A stretch of DNA of 64,000 nt from Nymphaea colorata. Its lineage: Eukaryota; Streptophyta; Magnoliopsida; Nymphaeales; Nymphaeaceae. The stretch spans positions 24,895,934 to 24,959,933 of the forward strand of contig NC_045138.2 in NCBI RefSeq assembly GCF_008831285.2, in the 5' to 3' direction. Shown here in pieces: positions 23,501 through 40,184 of this stretch. The position numbers and the translations under genes are program-made. A model generated the notes under the pieces. That model made no database searches, was not told where the DNA came from, and was given only the letters and a program-made list of their open reading frames with translations. Position 1 is the first letter of the stretch. Each line of letters begins with the position of its first letter.

Positions 23501-23682
23501 CATAATTCTAACGCTGGCCATTTTTCTTCTCTAATGTACCAAGATCTGGTGATTCAAGAGGTTTTGGCTTTTTGTCCTTGGATCGAGATGAGGATGCTGA
23601 TGCCGCAATTCGAGCTTTAGACCAGACCGAATGGAATGGGCGGATTGTCCTGGTTGAAAAATCAAAGACTCGTGCTCACTGA
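20522..23682 (+). CDS. SR-type RNA-binding protein, RS-rich N-terminus and C-terminal RRM
   Basis: Exon 1 starts at the ATG at 20522. It encodes an acidic region with LDLNLAAGKDE and MDLNQQQL, then an Ser/Arg/Pro-rich segment (SPKRRHSSPGRHKRHDRSLS). Exon 2 (21886-22116) continues RS/RRSP repeats and enters an RRM with RNP2 LFVAGF. Exon 3 (23544-23682) completes it with RNP1 RGFGFLSL and stops after VEKSKTRAH. The exon 2/3 join is clean (AG|GTATG, AAG|A). The exon 1/2 join is not: the best donor (21794, CAAG|GTAGGA) leaves the frame off by one and gives a stop within a few codons. Weaker donors at 21744 or 21756 restore the frame, giving 530 or 534 residues. The likely role is nuclear pre-mRNA splicing, near the SR45a/Tra2-like proteins by architecture. 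The RRM at the extreme C-terminus without a second RS tail is unusual. Confidence 0.82.
23396..23467. repeat. 32-bp perfect direct repeat, 2.2 copies, in SR gene intron 2
   Basis: Copies at 23396-23427 and 23428-23459 are identical, each containing TTTTATTGTATCATCTAATT. A partial third copy follows. The array lies about 80 bases upstream of the exon 3 acceptor, overlapping the region where a branch point could lie. Confidence 0.9.
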
Positions 23683-26600
23683 GTGTTCTTGTGTTTAGCT
23701 TGGGAAGTCTAGCCTCTGGCGGAGAGGCTGTGGCTTTCCATTTTCTGTCTTGTTTCCTGCCATATAGTCACCACAGTTTAATATAGGGCAAGTACTACAT
23801 AAAACTAGAATCCTGACACTGTAATCAGTTCAAGTCATACTTTGGTACTCTAAAACTGAACGTGCCAATGTCCTTTTACTAAATCATCATCCATTTGGAC
23901 TATGGAGTAGAGTAGATTCTGAAAAAATGACTTTTTTGCTGAGATACACTGTGCCAGATACTTAAACAAATTGTCTGATTAGTTGTCTATTTTACATTTT
24001 GACTTGTTCAACTGAATGACCCTTGCATAAATCTTTCAGGGCCTACCAGCGGCTAAATGAGAGTTGTGTACCTTATTTTACTGCGTGAGGGCCTCTGCCT
24101 TAATTTTGTTCGAGCACCTTCTGTACCTGGAAATTTCAACATGAACATAATGCGATTTGCATTTGTCAAATGTTTCTTATGGAGCTCGCGTGCGTTTGCC
24201 AGTTCTCAACTTGGTACCCGAAAGCAGGCAATCTGCAACATCGAGTAACTTGATTGGATGAGTGCACGGTGAACCTAGATTCTTTTGTTCAGCATACATT
24301 ACCAGCCTCTGTTGTTCTGTGTAGATCTATCGTGCCGGTAACCTGAATATGCATTTAAAGGTAAAGCACAGCTCAAACATAAGATTCTGTCTCTCTTGTT
24401 ATGAAATTGCTTATGGCCTGTGATCCTTGCTCCATCTGTTTATCATCTTGGCTACTTCATGTCTGCTTTCTTAATTTTGTAAAGTGGTTACTGAAAGCTT
24501 GAAGCTTGGGAGTATATTACATGGTTTAAGACCCAGAAGCAAGGCTGATTTAAGATTGGGTGCAATGGAATGCCAAGCTCTCACTGCTAACCCTATTCAG
24601 AATGCTGATCACTTCTTTGTGACAACCCTCCGGATGTGTTCCTCCTTCTTACCGTGGTTCAGTTGGATGTGTCTGTCATGCTGGTACTCTGCTGCAAACA
24701 GGTGACAGCAATACTTGTATATGGTCTTCATGAAGCATTGCAGATTAATTAGTAGAATAGTGTGGGCAACTTTTCATCTGCATTTCCTTATTCTGCTGAT
24801 CCAAGCATGTGATAAGAGGCTTAGTGAGGTGAGCCGAGTCAGTCAAATTTTGAACCTATAGCAAGTCTCTTTTTCTTAAAAACTAGAGGATGTCTACTTT
24901 GTTTTTATTGTTGACGTTGATAGGTAAGCCGGGTTTAGGCAGACCCATACCATCCATTATGCACTAGACCTTAAGCTATCTGGTCAACCTATTTATCTCA
25001 ATTGTCTTTGATCGTCAATATGTTAGGCCAACCCTGTGGGCGAACCTGGAAGCTGACTATTTCTTGACTAAGCCAGAGGTGACTCTGGACCTCTGGTCAA
25101 CCGTCCATGTCTTGTCCAAAGTCACCTGTTCATTTGGAAAAGCCTGTGCGCTTATAAATTAATATTATGCGGATGTTCACAGAACTGATATCTGCAAAAT
25201 GTTCGTTTCTGATGAGCCATAGTATTTGGAAGCATATATTGTGCTTACATTGTTTTCCCTTATACATACACATTACTTATTATGTAGAGTACACCAAAAA
25301 GTTGCTTTAACATACCATTTTTTAAAGATGTATGTTGGCTTAATAATGGAATTATTTGACAAAATTTACGGAGTTCTTATCTATTCTTAGTTACCAGTTG
25401 GCATGTATGCATATTAACATGAAAGTGATAATGCTTTCTCGCTTTATCGCTAAACCGCCCCAGGGACCATGAGTTTGGTTTAGTTATTATGCACCAAAAA
25501 CTACTGTTTCACATTGTGAGTGTTCTTTTGGAGCTGTATAAGGAATTACTTTCTTATGGGTGGCGTCTTTCTTGTTCCATTGCTGCATGTTCTCCGCAGT
25601 ATCTGCAAATTGCAATTATGGAGCTATGATGTCGCTGAGACCTGCCTCTTTGCTTGTTATTTTTCTCTAATCAAATTCAGATAGGTGGATGCAGGGGCAA
25701 CTGTTCTAGTGTAATATTAGCAGACGTTTAGATATTTTAACCATTGTTATTAATGTATGTGCTAAAGAATTGTGTGTTGCCTTCCCAAAATCCCGTGTTT
25801 ACAGAATTGTGTGGTATGAATTATTCCCTGCCACCTTTCGATGTTCGGAATGTTGTCAAAATACTGTGGACGGACTTGGTAACCCATACCACATTTCAAG
25901 ATCATTCATTGAGTGACCTTTGAGAATTTCATTTTGGGGGGACTATGAATGGAAATTTGCATCTAGGGAACCCACCCTTTATTCGAATCTCAAAGGCAGG
26001 TTTCAGGGTTCTGACTCTTTCACGATGCGTTTTGAGGTTCTGGCAACTGTAATATCTGTTACAACGCAATGTTTCTTAGCGTCATTTTCGTTGTGTTTGG
26101 GTCTCCATTGAATCTCACGACTGTCGCCCGCTCGGCAGCGTAAAACGCCGAGGAACCTTTACTCATCCTCATGGCTTGTGTTTGTTAGGCTTCCGATTAT
26201 CAAATCATCTGCTGCTGGTGGTCCTATCACCTGTGTCAAATTCCGTTGAGTAAAGTTTGTTTTTTCTAAACAATGATGTACATCATAGCCCTTATTTGGC
26301 ATTGATCTGGAGACTGATAAGCATCTTAATATTGGCTCTTCGTAAAATGATGCACGGGGGTGAATCTCTCCTGAATAGTCCCGCAGGGCCGCAGGAGTCA
26401 TCTAATTCAGCAAACATTTGCCCCTTAATAAGGTGTTAATTGAAATTTAGTAAGAAGAGATCGGCGATTTGGTTACTGAAAGATGTTACTGTGGTATCCC
26501 ATAAATTGCAACATTATTTTATGGAAGAAAAAGAAACAAAGTTACTCCTCGTTGAGTAGAAAACAAACTGGCAATACCTTCTCATGTTTTACGGCGAGGA

Positions 26601-28500
26601 GCATCCAAGTTTGAAATTTAATGGCACCCAAAAGTCAGAAACCATCCTTATGTAAAGTGCAAGTTGCAACGTTGCATCTTCAACCTTTCGAAGTGCTTAT
26701 CATTTGTCAACACCATCAATAACTCATTTCCAAGCTCAATTCCCTCCAGCACCTAACTTGAAATCTCGACGTCGATGTATTCACGACGCTATTGTAAGGC
26801 TGAAGCATCGATGGAGACATTCTCCTGATAAAGACAAAGGAGACATGCTTGAAACACCCAAACGGTTGAGCCAGTGGCTGCTACAAGGCTAGTCATTAGT
26901 TTGGTTCATATGGACACCAACCGTACTAGCCTAGGAGTTTAACACTACCCAAGAGAGTGACAGTCTTTTATCTCAGTTGCAGTTTTCTCAAGGTGAAAAC
27001 CAGAATTTGATCTACTTTTCTGGAAGGTTGAACTTTAGTCTTTGAAGACGAATAAAGCCAAAGCAACAATCATGGCCTATTTATCCACATAACGATGTAA
27101 GAGTTTACCTAACCCCGGCTTGTCTACCAGAGAAAAGGAAAGAAAAAAGAACAGCACCAGCCATATTAACCTGGCATCATTCTTCTAATACCATACATTT
27201 GTTGGAAAAATTTCTATTCATTAGATGTTCAATTAGCGCTCAATTCATAGATTTCGAGTTCCGTGAACACGTTAACTATCTATGATCTCAGTCTCGGAGA
27301 GACCTTCTTCTGTGCTAACCATGAACCAGGCCAAACTTTTCCTTTAGTGATCTTGTGTTAACCAACTCAACTTGTAGATCCTACTTCATGTAGGCTAACT
27401 CATACCAAAAGATCCCTTTCTTTGACTCCACCCACCCACCACGTCGCCACCAAGGAATAATTCAAGTTGGAGCAAAGCCATCAGTATAAGTTTGGTGAAC
27501 CAATAGTTCTAAGACTTCCTAATCACTTTCATGGTGTAGTTAGGTAGTGATGTAACTCATCTTTAAATGCTTTTCCACTTCCTCTAGTTAAGAAAATTTC
27601 GTGCAGACAAACTTCTATAATATGAGTACTGATAGTTTTGGGATAAAATATTCAAACTAAAGAAAAGAGTACCGTCCGTCTGACGCAAGATTTTGATAGC
27701 AATTGATTTTTTCTGTGTTGAATCTTAGGCTGGAAAATCTTCCAGGTAAATTCCTCGAGCCTACCACAAAAAGGCTGAATTAACCAGCAAACAGGTCGTG
27801 CAGATGGACCCATGCAACGCGACGGAGCAGACAAGACAGGAAGAATGGCCCAAAGGAAACGTTTTTCATCCAATACGCCGAGGAGAGTTGCCGTCCGGCA
27901 AACGGGCGATTGCGATGTTTTCTTTTATGTTTCTAAATAATTGTTGGTAAAGGGTCATTTACGTAAGTTAACCATCCATATCGAATGTTTTAAAATCGTA
28001 GACGGCTTTCTGAGAAATAAAATGAAAAGTTGAGCGGCCGTTTGATGAAGATGAGCAGAACTGCTTTTTGTAATTCTTTTCAAAATTTATATAGAAAATG
28101 TTTTTTTTTCTTTTACATTAGTTGGTAGGTGTAATTTTTAATTAACAAACATGTTTTAAGTTGATTGCTTTTTTAATTTTAATTCATAAAAATATCAGCC
28201 ACCCTTATGAGTGAGTGAAGAGGAGTATTGCTTACCGTTCTACTGAAAGCCGAAGCTTCGAGTTTTTTCGTCTCCTCAAACCAATAGCCTTACTTTCGAT
28301 GTCTTAGGGGCAGAGATAAGTAGGGTATCCATGGGGCATGTACTATGCAGAACCACTTTGAAACCTTAATTTGATAAGTAGACCTGGGTTTAGTTATATG
28401 TGGCATCCCCAGGAGACGGGAGTCACTGCTCCATGAACTTGGGTGGATTTGGTTGTTAATTGTATATTTAATGTTCCATAAAAAAAAGTTTTGGCTTTGC
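23683..28500. other. 3' region of the SR gene, then intergenic
   Basis: The first several hundred bases are probably 3' untranslated sequence. No further RS or RRM coding sequence is seen. Reading frames such as 26159-26401 minus and 26704-26892 plus have no recognisable domain or splice partners. Confidence 0.45.
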
Positions 28501-28512
28501 TTCTGCTCTTAC

Positions 28513-28668
28513 TATGTTTCAAATTGCATATTGTTGTCCTTCTTATGCAGCATAAGAAGTTAACGCTATAGGAACTCGAAACAAATATGTTTCACCTTGC
28601 ATATTGTTGTCCTTCTTATACAACATAAACAACATAAGATGTTAACGCTATGGGAGCTCGAAACAAAG
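28513..28668. repeat. Imperfect direct repeat, 73-bp period
   Basis: Two copies begin at 28513 and 28586. They share TGCATATTGTTGTCCTTCTT, then GTTAACGCTAT and CTCGAAACAAA. The second carries a roughly 10-base internal duplication (ACAACATAA). Confidence 0.85.
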
Positions 28669-28669
28669 A

Positions 28670-31600
28670 CTGATTGCTTTTGAGCCCTCGTCTCACTCTC
28701 ATCTGTTGCATCAACCCTCTCCAAATAAAAAAAATCAACTACCCTTATATCACCAAAATTTTTATACTAAAAAAAAAAAATTCTTTTCACAAGATCAACT
28801 TGAACCAAACAATGTTTTTATACTAAATCAATAGTCATCAACACTCTAGGGGATTGAAACTATGTATAAAATATCTTTTAGCATGTTTTTTAGGCGGTTT
28901 ACTTCTTGTCCATGACCTAAGTGACCTAGGTGACGCCCATTCTCCTCTCTAAGCGGTTTACTTGTTTCTAAAATATCTTTTTAGTCATAAACACTCTTAG
29001 CGGGGTGAGATTATTTTATTGAACTTTTATTTTTCTCTTTTAAGGGAGCACTAAATGGGCGTGCACTCCTACGCCTTGACCAGTGACCGATATAATAAAA
29101 AAAATAAGATCTTCAAAACTGCAGTAGGAGATCGAACAATCAAAGCTTCTAAATTACCAATTCATTTGAAGTATTCGATACACAGCCGTTGGATCTGTAG
29201 CTCAGTAATTATAAACACAGCAAAAGTTTTGCCTCTCAGAAAAGAAAATTGGACCCTTTTAGGACCACGCCACTTGGTGGATCTGGTTCCCATTTATTAC
29301 AACTTCAATTTTTTCTTCTTTTCATCTTTCAAGCAATTTCTTACTGCTTACAGTCAAGAAGGTTACATCTTTGAACCGGTTTGAAAGTATATATATATAT
29401 GCCTGCATCTACTTTCTCTCACTAACCCAGATAAAAAAATTAAAAAGTAGTTGGAATAAAATGATAGTGATACTCTTTTTATGGGCACCAATCACATATT
29501 TTAGATTTGAAAGGATAACATACAAAAGAAATGAAGGTGATAGAATAAGGCTTGCTTTTGAAAGTATAGCCAAGTGAAAATTTCTTAGGAAAAAAAAAGA
29601 GCGGAAACGAGCAAATTGATATTGACGCATGCTCTTGAGGTCCCCAAACTGGGAACTTTCCTCCCCTTTTCACAACCAAAGTGCGTGATTGACATGCCAA
29701 ATGAGATCATTAAGTTCCTCGTCATTTTCATTTTGGTCCATTTTCTATTTCCTGCCTTTGTTCTTCAAGATGTAAACTCCAAAGATTTCAGGTCGAATTC
29801 AACTCAAATCCGCGTAACATAAGATTTCGATGTTTATATACACTTGGTTTGTATTTTTATTGGATATCAATCGGATATCTGGCTCAGATCCAAACTCGGT
29901 TGTAAAGCTTCTAACCAAATTCGACTAAATGAATCTAAAACCTGATTGGTAATCTATTACATCTAACCCATTTGTCCCCAAATCCCACATACTGAATTTT
30001 TATATCAGGCTTAGATCCAAATTTAGTAAGAAAGCATCTTACCAAATCCGACCAAATGAATTCAAAGCAGATAAGTTCTCCTTAAAAAAAAAAAAAAGAT
30101 TACACAATGAAATTTCACACCACCATGCCAGTCATCTTTATCTCTGAGAGGTGACTTCTTTGAGATGCAATTCTGGAAGCAAAGAGATTCGAATATCCAA
30201 AATCCAGACCCGTTGACCCTGACCAGCTCCTGCAATGGCAGCCTTTGCAAAGAGGTGGATGTTTTCTGGAAGGCGCACCTCTCTTGTCTTCACACGGAAG
30301 CAATTATTTAAATGCGTTTGGATAAGTTCAGTTCCAGTTTTTCCTATATGTTTATTTAGCTTTTAAAACTAGTCCCTGGTTCCATTCTCGCTGGCCGCAT
30401 CAACTAATCATCTCAAAACACCGAAAGCGGCATTGGACTTTGAGGGATGGAGAAAAGGAAAGGCTTCGGTTTTCACTCCAATGGTGAGATTAACCATTTT
30501 TCATTCACCTCCGAAACTCAATCGACTCGACTGTGTCGAGACTCAACTGCCTGAGTTTAAACCCACTATGTCAACCCATTTGAGTTTCAATAAACTGAAG
30601 TCGTGTTAACAACATTCATCGAACCCACTTGGGCAGAGCTGTCGAGCTTGACACAAACTTAGTATTACTAGGATCAAGGGGGAAGGCCAAACTGGGCTTT
30701 GGATATATACCGATTAGGTTGAAGAAAAGTCTCAAATCGGGCCTGATCAATTGAGAATCTCTCAATCAAACGGGACCTACCAAGACAATGACTCGATCGG
30801 CCGACATCCAAGAATATTATGTTATATCCCAGAACTAAACTCTCGACCTAATTGTTCAAAGTATCCTACCCATCGTAGAGTACACGCGATTTTTTATGGA
30901 TGTTGTTATGTGGTTAAAAGTTAAGAATCAATCGTTAAGAGCACCATGAACCATTGTTGTATCATAAATAATTACTAATATTTATATAAAATTAATTTGA
31001 TTAATTACAAGTTTTTAATTTTTAACCATCCGACAACATTTTATACACAATTATATATATATATATATATATAAAAACAAATTATGACAATTATTTTGAT
31101 GGTCTCAATTTTATCAGGCAGTCCTAAACAAGTGATAAAAAATCTGTCCGTGAGATACCTGTTATGAAAATATAAACGAACACAAATATTCTTTATTACA
31201 AAGAAAAAGAGTTCCTTCTTTTTTTCTGTTGAAGGCTTCTCGTATACAATTTTTCCGGTTGATTTATGCAATATACCAACAAATAACGGCCACAGACGAT
31301 ATATTATTACAACTAGCAACCGCGACAATGATGAGTAGCCAATTTTCATCTCATCTCTCTCGTCTCTCTAGAAATATAGAGGATCATTTGATTTGATGGT
31401 TATCAAAATTAAATTTCTTATATATATAATATAAAAGACGGCCAAATGAGAACTCATTCTTACCATGATTTTTTTAGTACTAATGTAAATGGCTGATAGT
31501 TTTCAATTTGAAAGGACAATATACAGTAGTACAACTTTAATTGTTTAAATCATAAGCTTTAATGTAACACCTTATTCTGCGGCTGGTAGTAAAAATCTGT

Positions 31601-32552
31601 CACCATCGGAGCAACTGAATCAAGGCTAATTTTTATGAATTAAGATCAATCAAAATAAAGCGCGTAAATGAGGGGAAGGCTATGTGGGCATTTAAAATCC
31701 GGAGACTTTCTTTGTCCTCGACCAAGAAAATGCCCTCGGTTTGAGGAAATCTGCTATTTTATGCCAGTAGATTCTCATTTCTCATGCAGGAGAGAGGGGT
31801 CGATCCTTATCTTGCAGGCGACTGCAACCGCGTATTTGACTTCTCCTGGATTAATCTTCTATAACCATTCGAGGGAAAAAAAAAAAAGTCTGCGATTCAT
31901 GAGTCATGACACCCTTCCCTTCTAAGTTCAGTATGCATGAGCGAGGAATCCTCCCTTTTTCTGCTTCTTCTTGGCTCCTTCCTGGCTTGAGAAGAACATA
32001 TTGGTGGTGGTGCCCCTCTGTCCCTGAAAAGGCAGGGTCCCTCCGTCATCCCTCTTCTACGCACCACCTTCAGATACTGACTTGATAGAACTTCCTTTTT
32101 AGCCAAAACATCTGATCACCATCTCAAGCATCAGCCCCCCACCATGGTAGGACTTTAGCTCTAATTCGGTTCCGTCTCTCACCTTTGGCTCTTGGTTTAT
32201 TGTTTTACCACTGCTTAGATTTGGAACAGGGAAGGGAGGGCGAAGAACTCACAGAGATTTGGTGTATATTGAGGTAATACAATTCTCTTGCTAAGCGAAT
32301 CAGAGACCACCTTTTCAGTGATCAGTTTTCCCAGTCAAACGCTAGAAGAAGCCTACTTTCCATCAAAGTCCTTATTAGGTTCCCTTGTTCAAATCTGGCT
32401 GCCTTCTTTGACACGGAAGATACCTTGGCTATCTTTCTTCAGAGTCCAGGATTCACTTCTTTCCTACCAAATCCGATCTGGGTTCTCTTTTTTGCTTCCT
32501 TTCTGGCACTTGAGATTTGCTTTGTGGGGATTAAGAAGACTGGGTGTTGGAG
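28670..32552. other. Intergenic and 5' leader of the CDPK gene
   Basis: No gene is supported. Two diverged 65-base copies at about 29875-29940 and 30002-30066 (CAGATCCAAA, ACCAAATTCGAC or ACCAAATCCGAC, AAATGAAT) resemble worn hAT-like repeat DNA. An AT microsatellite is at 31051-31073. From about 32100 the text is pyrimidine-rich and probably holds the CDPK leader. Confidence 0.45.
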
Positions 32553-36858
<4,306 letters not shown>

Positions 36859-38827
36859 TTTGAGGATGTGCAGGTTGCTGGAGTTGTTGGAAATAAGATG
36901 CCTGAGTTGCTTTCCGCTTATCTTTTCCTGAAGATCACAATTGACTCAGTACTACACTCATGGGCAGCTTTGCTTGATGCAATCCAAGACATGGATATCC
37001 TGGTGTTGTTCCATTAGTCAAACATTTTTCATGTTATGGAGATTAAGCTGTGTAATCCTCTCGGTATTGTACATCTGGATCTGAAGCAAGATGTTGCACT
37101 GGCAGTTTCAACGGTGCCTGTATTCAGAACATTCCTTTGTATTCTTTTTTGGCTGTTCGTTTTATTTGAATGGTGTGAATGAGTTTATGTCGTTGTATTC
37201 AACAGTTTGCTCGCTCAAATATTGCTCCGGCAGTTGAGACCTGGATGGCTGGACCAACTTGTGTGATGCTTCAATATTTTTGTTTTTGGATTCCATGAAT
37301 AGCATTTCCACGAACAAGCATTGAAAGCTATAAAGAAATCAATATCGAAGGACTTGGTAGTTTATTATCTGCCATGTTCAGAATGGTCTAGTTCAGCAAT
37401 TCTTGAGCTATCTGTTGCCCTTTTCTATGAAGCAAAGGAAGTTTCTCATGGAAAAATTCTTTCGTGTTGCCATACCTTGAAACAGCTGAAAGAAGAAGCA
37501 CATTTCCCGTAAAATACGTTTGGTCTATGGAATTACTCTGTTCTTTGTGACTTTATATTCGAAGGTGCGTTTTTATTTTTTTCAAAATGCAACAGAAATC
37601 ACCAAATTGTCTTGAACGCCTCGGACTTGAACACCTAGAGGTGCCTGTTTACCATGTCTTCTTCTGAGTGTCTGTCCATGTAGGACCCTTGCTTTATTAC
37701 TCTATAAGAAAGTCTGCCTGAACATCAGGTGCTTGGAAACAACTTTGCTGAATGATGGATCCCTTTGCGGCAGGTGATTTTTCTCAAGGCATTCAACTTG
37801 AATGACATGAAGAATTCAATACCTGCAGCAAGGTTAGAACAGCACAATGGCGTTGTCAATTGTCAGAAGCGGAGATTGAAACGCTCGATGCCAACGCTGA
37901 CAAATCAGTGAACTGTTTATCCATCTTCAAACCATCTCTAAATGTGGCTTCTTTCACTGCCAAGGAAGGTAAATGTGAATGCGGCATGCATATCAGACCT
38001 TCTATAAGCGGTTGGTCGCTGAGGGAGCCATCGATTCTGCAACCAAAACAAAAGAATAACCATGATACTAGTAGTTGATTCGTATGGATCATTAAATGTA
38101 AGAAGCAATTTGGTTCTTAAGGTTTCAATTGTCTTTATGAGCTTCTGTCAGGGCCGTTGATGCTGAAACCTTCGTAAAAATAGATTCACGGTTTTTTTTT
38201 TTGTCTGACAATTTTCGGTATTCACTAGAACTTTCACAAAATTCAGTTTAGAGTTTCTTTTTGTCCTACGCAATTGGCATTTAACATTTGTTTATATTGT
38301 TAGATTTGTGAAAGCATTTCGCTCACGAATTGAAAGACCCAGAGAACAAGATAAGAGTGGGCAGCAAAGAACCAAACCACTTGAATCACAATGATCAGAT
38401 CAACTCACATGTCGACAATTAAAGTTAACATATTAGAATGACGGACGATTAATAATATTCTGACGAGGAAATCGTTACCAGATATTTTACCGGTCCCAAA
38501 TTTTACTGCCCAATGTTATGAGCAAAAAAAAAAAAAGACTAAACAATATTTATCATTTAAAAATTGAGACAACATGATAACTCCTCCTCTAGTCAGGAAA
38601 TTCAGTAGCTCACTCCAAGAGTCCAAGTAAGAAACTTGTGTTCTGTTTGCATGTCATTAAAGGACGTCTGATAAGGAAAACATGATGTTTTTGCAATAGA
38701 TATTTTTAAAATATTATATTTTTCTTTTAAAACCTTTTCAGTGTTTGGTCGTTCAATTTACGCATAATCACAATATATTTCAAAAACAAACATTTCTAAT
38801 CAAATGCTTTGTTTGAGGTCTAAGTGA

Positions 38828-38960
38828 CGTTGTGGCCCCTTCTTTTGTCTACCCTTAATTCCGTTTGTAAAAAGAGTTGGCACCTACGAAATTCGAACTC
38901 ACGACTGTTCAAGAGACAGCCTGACCGTTTCTAAATTGAAGTCGATGAGCCGGGAGAGTG
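38828..38960 (-). mobile_element. Possible tRNA-derived SINE remnant
   Basis: On the minus strand GAGTTCGAATTTC (38888-38900) resembles a pol III B box. It lies about 40 bases downstream of an A-box-like GGCTCATCGACTTC. Plant SINEs have this layout. No poly-A tail or target duplication was found. Confidence 0.3.
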
Positions 38961-39659
38961 GAGACGCGAGTGACGAACCACAAGCTGTGAAGATTGACCA
39001 TCAAAGTCTAAACAGGGAAGAATCAGGTGCTATCCGAGTATTACAAACAAAAGTACGGGGACGTTAATGAAAGATTGATGGTTGCGACTTGCGAAGAGGT
39101 GAAAAGGGAAGACCAAGAAGTCTCTGCATCTCTCGCTGTCTCTGATTCTCTCTCTGTAGGTAAGCACGAGAAGATCCTCCGCCATGGATTAAATCGAGAG
39201 TGGTGTTCTGCAATAATCTACAAGGTGCTCTCTCTCTCTCTCTCTCTCTCGCTCCCCACACCCACCCAATCCCAACCCAACGATCACCTAAGCTGAATCA
39301 TCTTTGAAGTCAACACCAACGTAGACCCTGTGGGTTTCGTTTAAATTAGAGCGGAGAAGCACACCGCAACAGTGTGGGTCCAATTTATGTTGGTCGGTTC
39401 TTTTCTTAGTTTGAATCATGTCCCATTAGACCTCTAAGATCGGCTGGATTTTCGGGAAGCAAATTGAGGAATCAGAAGAGGTAAAACTAGCTTTTCCCCT
39501 TAAGAAATCATAGGGAATTTGATTCTTTCCACGAGGAAAAAAGGAATTATGTTGAGAAGGGGATTTGGATTTCCCCGAATCTAACTAGGCCTACCTGCAT
39601 TGTGGTATTGCAACAGAATGAATGAAAAAATTGAGCAGAATGGAGTCATGTTTAAGCAT

Positions 39660-39677
39660 TTCTAGAAGGTTAACGAG
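39660..39677. promoter_or_regulatory. Heat-shock-element-like sequence
   Basis: TTCTAGAAGGTTAACGAG contains alternating 5-bp units TTC, GAA, TTA, GAG: two perfect and two near-perfect nTTCn/nGAAn modules. It lies about 520 bases upstream of the FAR1-sHSP ATG, inside the inferred leader intron. Such a match can occur by chance. Confidence 0.3.
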
Positions 39678-40184
39678 ATTCTGGGTCACTTGGTTGGGGT
39701 TCTGGGAGATAATTGCTTTTGCTTGGCTAGAAATTTTTAATTTGCACCCGACAGAAAGCGAATATGTTGTTCGTCGAGCATGAATTCTTAGATTTTGATT
39801 TTAGATGTGATTGTGCTTTATGAAGGACGGTTTATGATGCATAATGCTAGAAAAATAGAGAAACAGGACGTGCAAAACAGGTTCCATGTAGCTGTGATGA
39901 GTCTTGGTGGCGATGTCGCTGATGTGCATTTATGTTTGAAGAACAATTTGATGCCATACATACCCGCATGTGCCTAGTTCTACAAGTGAAACCTGAGTTT
40001 ATGGTTTTCCTTATTTACAAAAAGTAGTGATGAACGATATGCTTTAGTGCTGCTATGTTGCTCAATGTATTTACATGCTGTGTCAGTTTTTTGGTTGAAT
40101 GACTTCTAGACGCTTTCCTGCATGCTAACAGCGGAACTATTTCTTCGTTTATGACCTTCTCTAGGTTGTATCTGCAACTCAGGG

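Larger units (their letters stand above)
36859..40184. other. CDPK 3' region, intergenic DNA and probable leader of the FAR1-sHSP gene
   Basis: The first 400-500 bases look like CDPK 3' untranslated sequence. A (CT)n tract lies at 39229-39250. A plausible untranslated exon for the next gene ends near 39480 (GAAGAG|GTAAAA), and an acceptor stands at 40161-40164 (TTCTCTAG). No other gene is seen. Confidence 0.4.

Noticed and set aside
22117-23543. Short ORFs within SR intron 2
   Set aside because: No RRM or RS content, and the exon 2/3 junction joins RNP2 and RNP1 correctly without them.
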